Shown here in pieces: positions 7,176 through 15,552 of a DNA stretch of 64,000 nucleotides. Made by a program: the position numbers and the translations under genes. The DNA is from Mycobacterium paraffinicum. GTDB taxonomy: Bacteria; Actinomycetota; Actinomycetes; Mycobacteriales; Mycobacteriaceae. The stretch lies in contig NZ_MPNT01000001.1 of NCBI RefSeq assembly GCF_001907675.1, positions 1-64,000 of the forward strand, written 5' to 3'. Numbering within the stretch: the stretch's first letter is position 1; every line of letters starts with the position of its first letter. The notes under the pieces are model-generated. The model worked only from the letters and a program-made list of their open reading frames with translations, was not told where the DNA came from and made no database searches.

Positions 7176-10084
7176 TGTACTTGGACGTGCCGAGTCTCAT
7201 GCTGAACCTCGCTCGCCGTGCTCCGTGATGCGCTGTGTGCGTATTGGACAGTTTGGCTGTGCTGGCGGCGGATGTGACGGGGTGGCCGTTGGTTTACTCG
7301 CAGCGGCCACCAGAACCAGCGGCCCAAGATCGCGGCAATTGACGGCGTCATGAGAGAACGCACCACCAGTGTGTCGAACAGTAGCCCCAACCCGATGGTG
7401 GTGCCGCCCTGCCCGATGTTGACCAGGTCGCTGGACACCATCGACGCCATGGTGGCGGCGAAAACCAGGCCGGCCGAGGTGACCACGCCGCCGGTGGCGC
7501 CCATGGCCCGGATGATGCCGGTGTTAATGCCTGCGCCAACTTCTTCTTTCATCCGCGACACCACCAGCAGGTTGTAATCGGATCCGACGGCAAGCAGGAT
7601 GATCACCGAGAATGCCAGCGTCATCCAATGCAGCTGGATACCGATCAGGTATTGCCACACGAGCACTGACAGCCCAAATGACGCGGTAAGCGAGATCACC
7701 ACGGTGCCAACGATAACGATCGAGGCGATCAGTGCGCGGATGAGAACCAACATGACCATGAAGATCAATGTGATTGCGCCGAGCGCGGAGAGCAGCAGAT
7801 CCCACTGGGCGCCGAGCGCGATGTCTTTGTAGGTGGCCGCGGTACCGCCAAGCGAAATTTTCGCGTCAGCCAGCGGTGTGCCCTTGACTGCCCCTTTCGC
7901 AGCCTGAAGTTCCATCTGGACATGCGAAATACCTTCAGTGGTCGCCGGATCGACATCGTGGGTGATGATGAACTGCGCGGACTTGCCATCGGGCGACACC
8001 ATCAGCTTGAGACCACGTTGGAAGTCTGGGCTGTCGAAGGCCTCTGGCGGCAAGTAGAAGAACTCATCGCTTTTGGCTTGATCGAACGCCTGTCCCATGG
8101 CCGTGGCGGTGTCGGTCATTCGCGCGATCTGGTCGATCATCCCGGAGAAGGTGCTGTGCATCGTATTGATGGTGGCTTGCACGTTCTTCGATATGGCGAT
8201 CAACGGAGGAAGTTGAGCCACCAGCTGGGGCACCAGCTGGTCCATTCGGTTCATAGTCTGCAGCGTCGACTTCACGTCGTCGCTGAGCTTGTCGACGCCG
8301 TCGAGTCCTTCGAAGATGGATCGAATGGACCAACAAATCGGGATGTCGAAGCAATGCCTCTCCCAGTACAAGTAGCCGCGCAGCGGACGCCACACGTCCT
8401 CGAAATCCGCTAGATGGTCTCGCATTTCGTCAGTAGTGGCCTTCATTTCGGCCATGTTGCCGGTGAGCTCGTGAGTGATGTCGGCCATTTGCCGCATCAG
8501 GTTTTGCATGTGTTCCATGATGGTGACCATCGATCCTAGATCGTCACTCACCTTGAGCATGTCGGACATGCGTTCTTTGAGGAACTTAAGGTTCTCCGTC
8601 ATCGTGACCGACTGCATGCTCACCTGGAAGGGAATCGAACTGTGCGCAATGGGATGCCCCAGGGGGCGGGTGATGCTCTGGACACGGGAAATGCCCGGAA
8701 GGCGGATCAAGCTTTTGGCGATGTTGTCCAGCACGATCATGTCGGCGGGGTTGCGCAGGTCGCGGCCCGCGTCTACGAGCAGCAAGTCCGGGTTCATCCG
8801 CGCCGCGGTGAAGTGCCGTTCAGCGGCAACATATCCGACGTTGGACGGTACGTCTGCAGGGATGTAATGGCGCTCAGCGTAAGCAATCTTGTAGCCCGGC
8901 AATGCCAAAAGCCCGACCAATGCGATCCCGATGGCAACGGCGAGGATTGGGACTGGCCAGCGCGCCACCGCCGTCCCGACCTGCCGCCAGCCGCGCGAGC
9001 GCACCGTGCGCTTGGCGTCAAGCAGGCCGAACCGGCTGGCGGCCACCAGCACCGCCGGCGCCAACGTCAATGAGGCCAGCACGACCACCAAGATGCCGAT
9101 GCAGCTTGGTATTCCCATGGAGCGGAAGTAGTTCAGGCGGGTGAAGTTCAGGCATAGCATCGCGCCTGCGACAGTCAGGCCGGACCCGAGGATGACGTGC
9201 CCAACGCCATGGAATGCGGTGTAGTAGGCGGTCTCTCGGTCTTCGCCTTTTTGGCGCGCCTCATGGTATCGGCCGATGAGGAAGATGGCGTAATCCGTTC
9301 CCGCGGCAATGGCAAGCGAGGTCAATAATGACGTAGCGAATGTCGACAGGCCGAATACGTGCGCATGGCCGATCGTTGCGACCACTCCCCGCCCGGCCGA
9401 CATTTCGACCACGACAATGAATAGGACAAGCAGCGTCGTGACGATCGACCGGTAAACGACCAGAAGCATGATGGTGATGACAATCATTGTGATCATGGTG
9501 ATCTTGATCATGCTTTTGTCGCCGGCCTCGGTCATGTCGGTGGTCAGCGGCGCCTGACCTGTGACGTAGACCCTCAGCCCTGCGGGCGGATGAGAATCGG
9601 CCACGATCCGGCGCACCGCGGCCACTGACTCATTGGCCAGCGTCTCCCCCTGGTTGCCGGCAAGATTGACCTGGACGTAGGCGGCTTTGCCATCGGTGCT
9701 CTGAGATCCCGCCGCCGTGATCGTGTCGCCCCAGTAGTTCTGGACGTGCTGGACGTGGCTGGTGTCCCGTTCGAGCCTGCGGACCAGGTCGTCGTAGTAG
9801 CGGTGTGCCTGTTCAGCAAGCGGCTGGTCACCCTCCAGGACAATCATTGCGACGCTGTCGGAGTTGAATTGCTGGAACTGGGAACCGATCTTTCTCATCG
9901 CGATCACCGCCGGCGCATCATCGGGCGACAGCGAAACCGAATTCTGTTGGCCGACAGCTTCTAACTGCGGAGCAATGGTGTTGACGGTTGCGGCGAGCCC
10001 TATCCAGAACAGGATGATCGGGATCGCTGAGATCCGGATGACGCGGGCAGTCCCGGAATGCCGCTGAGCCTGGTGAGCGCTCAT
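7172..10084 (-). CDS. MmpL-family RND transporter
   Basis: 970-residue inner-membrane transporter of the MMPL class, which exports lipids or siderophores using the proton gradient. It has one N-terminal membrane helix, a large periplasmic loop, and two blocks of five to six helices. Proton-relay motifs are present in both halves: AAGTDYAIFLIGRYHEAR in the first and AVGSDYNLLVVSRMKEE in the second. The second periplasmic region is rich in Met and coiled-coil-like helices, as in MmpL4/5 relatives. The start codon overlaps the mmpS stop (ATGA), so the pair is translationally coupled. The length is normal. The cargo cannot be told; the regulator gene downstream and the operator upstream suggest induction by a small molecule. 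Confidence 0.95.
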   Translation of the reverse strand: MSAHQAQRHSGTARVIRISAIPIILFWIGLAATVNTIAPQLEAVGQQNSVSLSPDDAPAVIAMRKIGSQFQQFNSDSVAMIVLEGDQPLAEQAHRYYDDLVRRLERDTSHVQHVQNYWGDTITAAGSQSTDGKAAYVQVNLAGNQGETLANESVAAVRRIVADSHPPAGLRVYVTGQAPLTTDMTEAGDKSMIKITMITMIVITIMLLVVYRSIVTTLLVLFIVVVEMSAGRGVVATIGHAHVFGLSTFATSLLTSLAIAAGTDYAIFLIGRYHEARQKGEDRETAYYTAFHGVGHVILGSGLTVAGAMLCLNFTRLNYFRSMGIPSCIGILVVVLASLTLAPAVLVAASRFGLLDAKRTVRSRGWRQVGTAVARWPVPILAVAIGIALVGLLALPGYKIAYAERHYIPADVPSNVGYVAAERHFTAARMNPDLLLVDAGRDLRNPADMIVLDNIAKSLIRLPGISRVQSITRPLGHPIAHSSIPFQVSMQSVTMTENLKFLKERMSDMLKVSDDLGSMVTIMEHMQNLMRQMADITHELTGNMAEMKATTDEMRDHLADFEDVWRPLRGYLYWERHCFDIPICWSIRSIFEGLDGVDKLSDDVKSTLQTMNRMDQLVPQLVAQLPPLIAISKNVQATINTMHSTFSGMIDQIARMTDTATAMGQAFDQAKSDEFFYLPPEAFDSPDFQRGLKLMVSPDGKSAQFIITHDVDPATTEGISHVQMELQAAKGAVKGTPLADAKISLGGTAATYKDIALGAQWDLLLSALGAITLIFMVMLVLIRALIASIVIVGTVVISLTASFGLSVLVWQYLIGIQLHWMTLAFSVIILLAVGSDYNLLVVSRMKEEVGAGINTGIIRAMGATGGVVTSAGLVFAATMASMVSSDLVNIGQGGTTIGLGLLFDTLVVRSLMTPSIAAILGRWFWWPLRVNQRPPRHIRRQHSQTVQYAHSASRSTASEVQHETRHVQVQ

Positions 10085-10524
10085 GCGGCTTTTACCAAGC
10101 AGAAAGCCTGGGCGTCTTGGCCGGTGACCGAATTTTGGTCACGCACTTGGCCATTGACGGTGATTTGGCAGCTGATGTTGTCAGCGTCGCCTTGTGCCAC
10201 CACGTTGGCGAATATTGTCGGAAGCGTGGTGGTGACCAAATGCGTCCACGGTAGTCGAGTGAAATCCTCGCGGTGCGGTTGATCGTCGGCGTCAAGGAAG
10301 CTGACGCTACCCGTCGTGGCGGGGGGCCCAGAGATCTCGTAGAGCACGTGCTTGGGATTGAACTCCACAATGTCGTCAGCGTTGCTTTGGCTGCTGGCAC
10401 TATTCGCGGTGTGGCTTCCGAAGATACCGTGCATTTTGTACATCGCGAATCCGCTGACGGTCATTGAGACGATTAGCACCAGGGAGATCCATCCGCGGTC
10501 GAGAATTCGAAGAACGGCCCGCAT
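10081..10524 (-). CDS. MmpS-family accessory membrane protein
   Basis: 147-residue partner of the MmpL transporter encoded next to it. A single N-terminal membrane helix (ISLVLIVSMTVSGFAMYKM, about residues 13-31) is followed by a periplasmic beta-sandwich domain with the family pattern KHVLYEISGPPATTGSVSFL and a Cys pair (SCQITVNGQ near residue 120 and FCLVKAA at the end) that probably forms a disulfide. The ATG is standard, and the stop overlaps the mmpL start. First gene of the operon; the palindromic operator lies 87 bases upstream. Confidence 0.93.
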   Translation of the reverse strand: MRAVLRILDRGWISLVLIVSMTVSGFAMYKMHGIFGSHTANSASSQSNADDIVEFNPKHVLYEISGPPATTGSVSFLDADDQPHREDFTRLPWTHLVTTTLPTIFANVVAQGDADNISCQITVNGQVRDQNSVTGQDAQAFCLVKAA

Positions 10525-10610
10525 CGCATCACCTCTCCGGCCTGCATCGGAGGGTCCGCGCTCGGCCCATGATCATCTATTCCGTCGATACGGAACCTAC
10601 TCGTCCATAA

Positions 10611-10630
10611 GTGGAACGTCAACGTTCCAC
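10611..10630. promoter_or_regulatory. Palindromic operator upstream of mmpS
   Basis: GTGGAACGT-CA-ACGTTCCAC is a perfect inverted repeat with 9-base arms and a 2-base spacer. Extra GGAAC half-sites flank it at 10592-10596 and 10634-10638. Its size and symmetry fit a TetR dimer site, and the TetR gene of the same cluster is the likely binder. Confidence 0.6.
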
Positions 10631-10804
10631 AACGGAACTTTAAGATACGTCACATCTCGACATCGCGCTGCTACTTGCTTGATGGCGTCTGGACTTCTGC
10701 TGGCCACCAGCGGGGCTTCTGCTTGGCCATTGACATGATGTGCAACTGCGACCGTCTGTGTCCGGTCCCGCTTGGGCATTCGAGCCCAAACGGCTGATGC
10801 AGAT

Positions 10805-11032
10805 TCAGTTGATGCTGCAGGCCATCGGGATGGGAGTGCCCCTGCAGGCCGCAGCGCAGTCGGCCGGTGTGCGGTAGCCCGGGCACGAGTCACGGTGCCG
10901 GTGGTTGTGCTCGGCCTTGAAGTTGCCGCTGACCACGCGGGCCTCGAACAGGGTGTTCCAGTGTTGCGGCGTTAGCGGCGTGACCTCACCTAGGGATATG
11001 ACCCGTGGCCCACGACTCGTGCATTTCACCAA
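10805..11032 (-). pseudogene. C-terminal fragment of an IS3-family transposase (OrfB integrase)
   Basis: The minus-strand reading gives EARVVSGNFKAEHNHRHRDS followed by GYRTPADCAAACRGT. This is the end of the integrase domain of IS3-type OrfB, where family members read EHNHRHRHSALGYRTPAEYA. The catalytic DDE part is missing. It begins without the preceding domain and ends at a stop at 10805, so it is a relic of an IS insertion. The gap around it (10631-11038) holds no other gene. Confidence 0.6.
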
Positions 11033-11038
11033 CCCACA

Positions 11039-12067
11039 TTACTGAGACCCTTTGGCACGGGGCCGACTCCGGTCAAGCCGTCCGGAGCCGGCGAAGGAAC
11101 TCCTCTGTGACCGAAGTGACCCGTTGAGAGAACATGACGTTGACGTGGCTGCCGTCGTGCCAGCGGAGGGCTCCGTTCCGCCGTTGGTTGAGGGCCATTC
11201 CCGCAACAGTTCGGTGAACAGCGACGAGGGATCCGCGCCGCCCCATCCGGCGGCGCTGAGTCGGTGATAGTACTCGGCCGCCGCGCTGGTCAAATTGTGG
11301 GGCGCGCCGATTTGTGTTGCGTAGGCCATTATTTCGTCTGCGCCCATGAGGTTCACATCTACTGTGGCAGACTCCTGCCCGAATGAGCCATCAGCGGCGT
11401 CGGTTCGGCGATTCCCGAAGAGGTCACGCATGGCACCGTGTTGAGTCGCAATGAGTTCGTTAACGTCCTCAACATCGAGTCCCGCACGTTTCGCGTACAG
11501 CATGGCTTCGATGGCCGCCGTCGTGTGGATGGTTGCCAGCAGCTGGGCGACCAGCCTCACTTTTGAGCTGTTCAGTGATGTACCGACGTACTTCAGCCTG
11601 GGGCACATCGCTTTCAGCACGGGTCTGTATTTCAGGTACGTGTCACGGTCACCGCTGACGTAGATCTCCCCCGCCCCGGCGGCCAGCATGGCGGGCGTGC
11701 CGTCAACAGCCGCGTCCAGGTACTGAGCTCCCCTGTCTACCAGTGCCTTACGAAGTACTCGCTTCATCGGCAGCGGTATATTGGTGGTATCGATGACCGG
11801 CGGAATTTTCCTAGCTCCGAGCACTCCGCCAGCGGTCTTGAACACATCATCGACGTCGCTGGCCGTCGCCGCGGAGATGATGACGTCGGCGCATTCAGCT
11901 ACGTCGGCAGCCGAGCGGCCCGCAATCGCCCCGCTCAGTTCGGTGCTGTCCCGCCCGGTGGGATCCGCCGCGAACGTGAGCACCTCATAGCCGCCGTCAA
12001 TCAAGCGGCGGCACAACGACACGCCCAGGGGGCTACTGCCAACGAGACCAATGGCGAGCGTACTCAA
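11039..12067 (-). CDS. NAD-binding beta-hydroxyacid dehydrogenase (3-hydroxyisobutyrate dehydrogenase-like)
   Basis: Oxidises a 3-hydroxyacid with NAD(P). The Rossmann fold is at the N-terminus (GLVGSSPLGVSLCRRLIDGG), and the catalytic Lys is in SLNSSKVRLVAQLL of the helical C-terminal domain. About 290 residues cover the whole family fold. The remaining tail of about 50 residues is Ser/Arg-rich and unlike the family. From about 11197 to 11086 the neighbouring frame is more GC-rich at third positions and reads GALRWHDGSHVNVMFSQRVT before a stop, so a frameshift or a fused remnant is likely here. The next gene on the same strand upstream is unrelated. Confidence 0.75.
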   Translation of the reverse strand: MSTLAIGLVGSSPLGVSLCRRLIDGGYEVLTFAADPTGRDSTELSGAIAGRSAADVAECADVIISAATASDVDDVFKTAGGVLGARKIPPVIDTTNIPLPMKRVLRKALVDRGAQYLDAAVDGTPAMLAAGAGEIYVSGDRDTYLKYRPVLKAMCPRLKYVGTSLNSSKVRLVAQLLATIHTTAAIEAMLYAKRAGLDVEDVNELIATQHGAMRDLFGNRRTDAADGSFGQESATVDVNLMGADEIMAYATQIGAPHNLTSAAAEYYHRLSAAGWGGADPSSLFTELLREWPSTNGGTEPSAGTTAATSTSCSLNGSLRSQRSSFAGSGRLDRSRPRAKGSQ

Positions 12068-12097
12068 TTCTTACTCCTTAAGTGATGGGCTCGCCGG

Positions 12098-13246
12098 TTA
12101 CCTCACATTGGCGGCCAAGTCGGCCGACATGGCCGCCAGCTGGGGACCCCACTGAGACCAGTCATGTTGTCCTCCAACAGGTATATCGAAATGACCGTTG
12201 TGGCCGCCCACCGCGCGGTATTGGGCGTAGAACGCCCTGTTACTGCCTTGGGCTTGGTCGCAGTATCCGATCATCGCGGGCGGATCGCTGCACGTGACCG
12301 TGCCCGGGCTAAAGATCCACAACCGCGTGTTGTTGTCTACCAACAACGGCGCATGCACTGACGGGTCATGCCATCTCCAGCGTAGAAACTGCGCAGGGCC
12401 CCACATGTTGCGGGCATCCACATTTCCGAACTGCTCGAGCCCGGCGGTGATCGCGCCGTTGAGTGTCGTGTTGGACGGGGTCAAAAACCCCGATAAGGAC
12501 CCCGCGTAGCGGTATCGGTCGGGATGAAACTCCGCGAGCGTCACCGCCGCGGTCCCTCCTTGGGAGGCCCCGACGACAGCGTGCCCGCCAGGTGCTAAGC
12601 CCTTGTTGGCGGCCAGCCAGTCGGGGAGCTCTTGAGAGAGGAATGTGTCCCATTGACGACTGCGATCCTGCTCCCAGTCGGTGTACATGCTCCATGCGCC
12701 GCCGGCTGGGGCCACCACCGAGATGCCTTTGCCGGCAAAGACATTCATCGCGTTTCCTGCAGTCACCCAATTACTAACATCGGGGGCCGCGTTGAAGGCG
12801 TCGAGCAGGATCACGGCGTGCGGACCACCTTGGGCAAAGGTGACCGGGATGTCGCGCCCCATCGCGGCGGAGGGCACCATCAGGTTTTCCACTGCAGGTT
12901 GCGAATTGGCTCGCGCGGCCGTCCACAGGCTCGCCACGGTGAGGACTAGCAATGCCAGGCGCAGGGCCGTGAGGCCATGACGCCATAGGTGGGGCTTCGG
13001 CTTTCGGCGATCTGGTGAAAGGGGGTTGTCGACAACGGGCTCGTACGGGTCAGCACGCGATGCCGGGCCCCGGTCCTTAGCGAATCGGCCACTCGCTAAA
13101 TCGCACCACTCGGCGCCATTGTCGAGTTGTGTTGAAAATTGGCGGCTTTGCCGCGTGGGGTGGTTGCTACGCGCGTTGGTTGCCGCAGCCCGTTTGCCAG
13201 ACACCAACGCTGGTTTCCGTATCGGGCGATCGCGAAATTCGGACAT
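12098..13246 (-). CDS. Secreted MPT51/antigen 85-like alpha/beta hydrolase
   Basis: Belongs to the antigen 85 mycolyltransferase fold and is closest in text to MPT51 (FbpD): ENLMVPSAAMGRDIPVTFA, NWVTAGNAMN, VVAPAGGAWSMYTDWEQD. Unlike MPT51, which I recall as having Ala at the nucleophile site, this protein has GASQGG (Ser near residue 228) and a His in GQHDWSQWG (near 361). The Glu of the triad is not obvious: the segment reads GTVTCSDPPAMIGYC, with two Cys and an Asp. A hydrophobic export segment lies at about 92-112. The N-terminal 90 residues are polar and unlike the family, so the true start may be further inside; frames are open to a TTG at 13318. It may bind fibronectin or sugars, or act on mycolates. 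Confidence 0.78.
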   Translation of the reverse strand: MSEFRDRPIRKPALVSGKRAAATNARSNHPTRQSRQFSTQLDNGAEWCDLASGRFAKDRGPASRADPYEPVVDNPLSPDRRKPKPHLWRHGLTALRLALLVLTVASLWTAARANSQPAVENLMVPSAAMGRDIPVTFAQGGPHAVILLDAFNAAPDVSNWVTAGNAMNVFAGKGISVVAPAGGAWSMYTDWEQDRSRQWDTFLSQELPDWLAANKGLAPGGHAVVGASQGGTAAVTLAEFHPDRYRYAGSLSGFLTPSNTTLNGAITAGLEQFGNVDARNMWGPAQFLRWRWHDPSVHAPLLVDNNTRLWIFSPGTVTCSDPPAMIGYCDQAQGSNRAFYAQYRAVGGHNGHFDIPVGGQHDWSQWGPQLAAMSADLAANVR

Positions 13247-13374
13247 GGCCGGACCGGCGCCTAGGTCTGGGGGTAGGCGGGTGGCGGGTAGACACCGCGG
13301 AGAATCCATGCGAACCAATTGACGGCGTACTCGACTTCATCACTGACGTCGTAGTCGGGGCTTTGGTCCATGAT

Positions 13375-13890
13375 TCACGCTCCCTTTGATCCATAGACCG
13401 CAACCACGACGGTGCGGTCGAGCCTGTTGTCTGACCACACGCCGATTTGTGTATAGGCGCAGTCACGCATGATCGCTAAGTAGTCGGGGTTGTAGTACCA
13501 CTGGTTGATCAGCTCGATACCGCTCATTGCCATCGCTGGATTGATTCCGACGGTCTCAGCGACCCGGCCAGGGTAGCCGGCTGCGCGGGCTCGATCCTGA
13601 GGAGTAGAGCCGTCGCTGCCAACGTCGCCGGCAAGTGAACGATCGTTAAGAACGTCGTCGGTGTGCCATTGCGCGGCCAGCCGTAGTTGTGGGCTGACCG
13701 TGAGGTCGTCGGTACACCCGGCTTGCCGCTGAAGGGTGTAGACATTGGACACCACACTGGCATTGAAGCGTTTATTGTCGGCATGCACCTGGCCAGCAGC
13801 AAGTAAGGCGGCGGTGCCTAGAGTCACCGCCAAGCCAGCTGCCATGACGGGCCGACGCGACCTCGTAGACCGGACCCGTTGGGTTTTCAT
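13375..13890 (-). CDS. Secreted CAP-domain protein
   Basis: 171 residues. An Arg-rich N-terminus and hydrophobic stretch ending AAGQVHADN form a signal peptide of about 37 residues. The rest is a CAP (SCP/PR-1-like) domain: SPQLRLAAQWHTDDVLNDRS, the bacterial SDGSTPQDRARAAGYPG segment, then WYYNPDYLAIMRDCAYTQIG. Two Cys (near residues 58 and 145) are placed to form a disulfide. It lies downstream of the Mce-associated genes on the same strand, 172 bases away. CAP proteins of bacteria are secreted and mostly of unknown activity; no catalytic function is claimed. Confidence 0.8.
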   Translation of the reverse strand: MKTQRVRSTRSRRPVMAAGLAVTLGTAALLAAGQVHADNKRFNASVVSNVYTLQRQAGCTDDLTVSPQLRLAAQWHTDDVLNDRSLAGDVGSDGSTPQDRARAAGYPGRVAETVGINPAMAMSGIELINQWYYNPDYLAIMRDCAYTQIGVWSDNRLDRTVVVAVYGSKGA

Positions 13891-14062
13891 CGGTTGGACC
13901 CCTTGGGATTCGGTGCGTCAGCGGTGACACCGGGTGTCGCTGGGCGGCTCGTAGGAAGGGGCAACGCGGTTCGAGGGTTTGCCATTCGGACGACACCGGT
14001 CGTAGGTGGTCTGCGGTCACCCGGCATCGAAGTAGCCGAGCAGCCGGGGTTGAGACGGCGTG

Positions 14063-14833
14063 TCATTTCGGGTCGAATCCGGATATCAGCCACCGGCCCG
14101 CGGACCTATCGAGCGTTACCTGGACCACTGAATTCGTCTGTGTCGGTGCACCATCGCCCATAGTGATGGCTTGATTGACGTAGACCAGCACCACGGCGTG
14201 GGTGGCGGTCGCCGATATGGACGCGGCGACCGGCACGGTGGCCACCGCGGTTACCTTCTTTTCCTTGGCGCCGGGGATCACCACATCGTGGACGAGCGAC
14301 CCGTAGGAATCGCGAAACGGCCCCACCATTCGGTCGCGCGCCGCGGTGAGGCTCTTCTCGACGGTCTCGGGACTATACGAAAGCATCTCAGCGGTAGTCT
14401 CTTTGGCGGCCTGTACCGAATCGACGCTGGCGCGTTGAGCATCTGAGGCCGAGGCACCCATGTACTTCAGATAACCCGAGCCCAGCGCCAATGCCATCGC
14501 CAGCAGTGGTATGACGCCAAAGGTCACCGCGCGCACGATGCGGGCGCCACGAGTGTTCGACGTCATCGTCGCACTCGTGGCGGCGTCGCTGGCAGTCACC
14601 TGGGCGCGACCGGCCCCGTCGTCATCGAGCGCGTCCGGATCTGTCCGCTGATGGGAGTCATCGTCTGAGGGGCTGCCCACGACGTTGAGTTTTTTGCGCC
14701 GGGCAGGAGACCACCACCGGGTGGGCCGGTTGGCTTGCACGGCCGCACCGGACGGCGACTGGCCATCGCTGTGCTCGATCTCGCCGCTCGACGTGGTGGG
14801 CTTTGCTGTTGCTGTGTCGGCCGAGGCTGTCAT
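14063..14833 (-). CDS. Mce-associated membrane protein (second of the pair)
   Basis: 256 residues: a disordered Ser/Asp-rich cytoplasmic N-terminus of about 110 residues, one membrane helix (AVTFGVIPLLAMALALGSGY) and an extracytoplasmic domain with a VheB/TIM44-like fold pattern ending DRSAGRWLISGFDPK, as in Mas proteins that stabilise Mce complexes. The start overlaps the stop of the preceding Mas gene (ATGA at 14830-14833), and it is the last tightly linked gene of the mce operon. Confidence 0.85.
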   Translation of the reverse strand: MTASADTATAKPTTSSGEIEHSDGQSPSGAAVQANRPTRWWSPARRKKLNVVGSPSDDDSHQRTDPDALDDDGAGRAQVTASDAATSATMTSNTRGARIVRAVTFGVIPLLAMALALGSGYLKYMGASASDAQRASVDSVQAAKETTAEMLSYSPETVEKSLTAARDRMVGPFRDSYGSLVHDVVIPGAKEKKVTAVATVPVAASISATATHAVVLVYVNQAITMGDGAPTQTNSVVQVTLDRSAGRWLISGFDPK

Positions 14834-15546
14834 GGCACGAACTCCACGTTGGACACCTTCGCTTGATTTTGATCGGCTTTATGAACGGAGATGCGCATGC
14901 GCCACAACCGTGGAATCGGTTCGGCTGTACCAGCATTGGTGATTTTGACGCTCAGGGCGACTAGCGCGCGAGCGTCGGTGGCCGAGGCCGACTCCAGACC
15001 CGCAGCAAGTACGCTTCCTTCAGACTTGGATTGAGAGTGCTTGATCACCTCGATAAACGGCTGGGTCCGCTTGGAGAAGTCGTCGTAAAAGGTCCCGGTA
15101 GCTGAATCCAGGATCCGTTGCACGTCGGTATCGGCGTGTTGCCAGTCGATGGTGGTGAGGTTCAATGCGCCCTGGCGCGCGGCCTGCAGCAACTCGGCGC
15201 GCTGGTCGACTTGCTGGCGGGCCTGATAGACGTGCCATCCCAACCAGCCGGTCAGCACAGCCAAGGTGATGACCATCGCTATTCCCACCACCATCGCCCA
15301 CTGGTGGGGTGGCAACCGCAACCGCCGCCTGCGTTTGGCACCGCCGCGATCGTCGACAGCGACGTCTTCGCCGTCCGCATCGTCGACGGCAATGTCTTCA
15401 CCGTCGGGGTCGTCGACGACAGCTTGCTCTTGGTCGAGATGAGCGGCGTCGGCCGCCTGTTCGTCACAAGCCCGATTGACGTCCTCGTCTGGGTCGGCGT
15501 CGAGGGACGCGCCGTCTGGCGTGACCGTAGTCGCGGTACGTACCAT
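14830..15546 (-). CDS. Mce-associated membrane protein (first of the pair)
   Basis: 238 residues with an acidic N-terminus containing repeated DDPDGEDIAVDDADGEDVAV text, one membrane helix (WAMVVGIAMVITLAVLTGWL) at about 87-106, then the Mas-type domain (YDDFSKRTQPFIEVIKHSQS) and a conserved Trp/Arg close (IPRLWRMRISVHK). It follows mceF by 6 bases. It probably helps assemble or stabilise the Mce transporter, as known for OmamA/Mas proteins. Confidence 0.85.
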   Translation of the reverse strand: MVRTATTVTPDGASLDADPDEDVNRACDEQAADAAHLDQEQAVVDDPDGEDIAVDDADGEDVAVDDRGGAKRRRRLRLPPHQWAMVVGIAMVITLAVLTGWLGWHVYQARQQVDQRAELLQAARQGALNLTTIDWQHADTDVQRILDSATGTFYDDFSKRTQPFIEVIKHSQSKSEGSVLAAGLESASATDARALVALSVKITNAGTAEPIPRLWRMRISVHKADQNQAKVSNVEFVP

Positions 15547-15552
15547 GACTTG

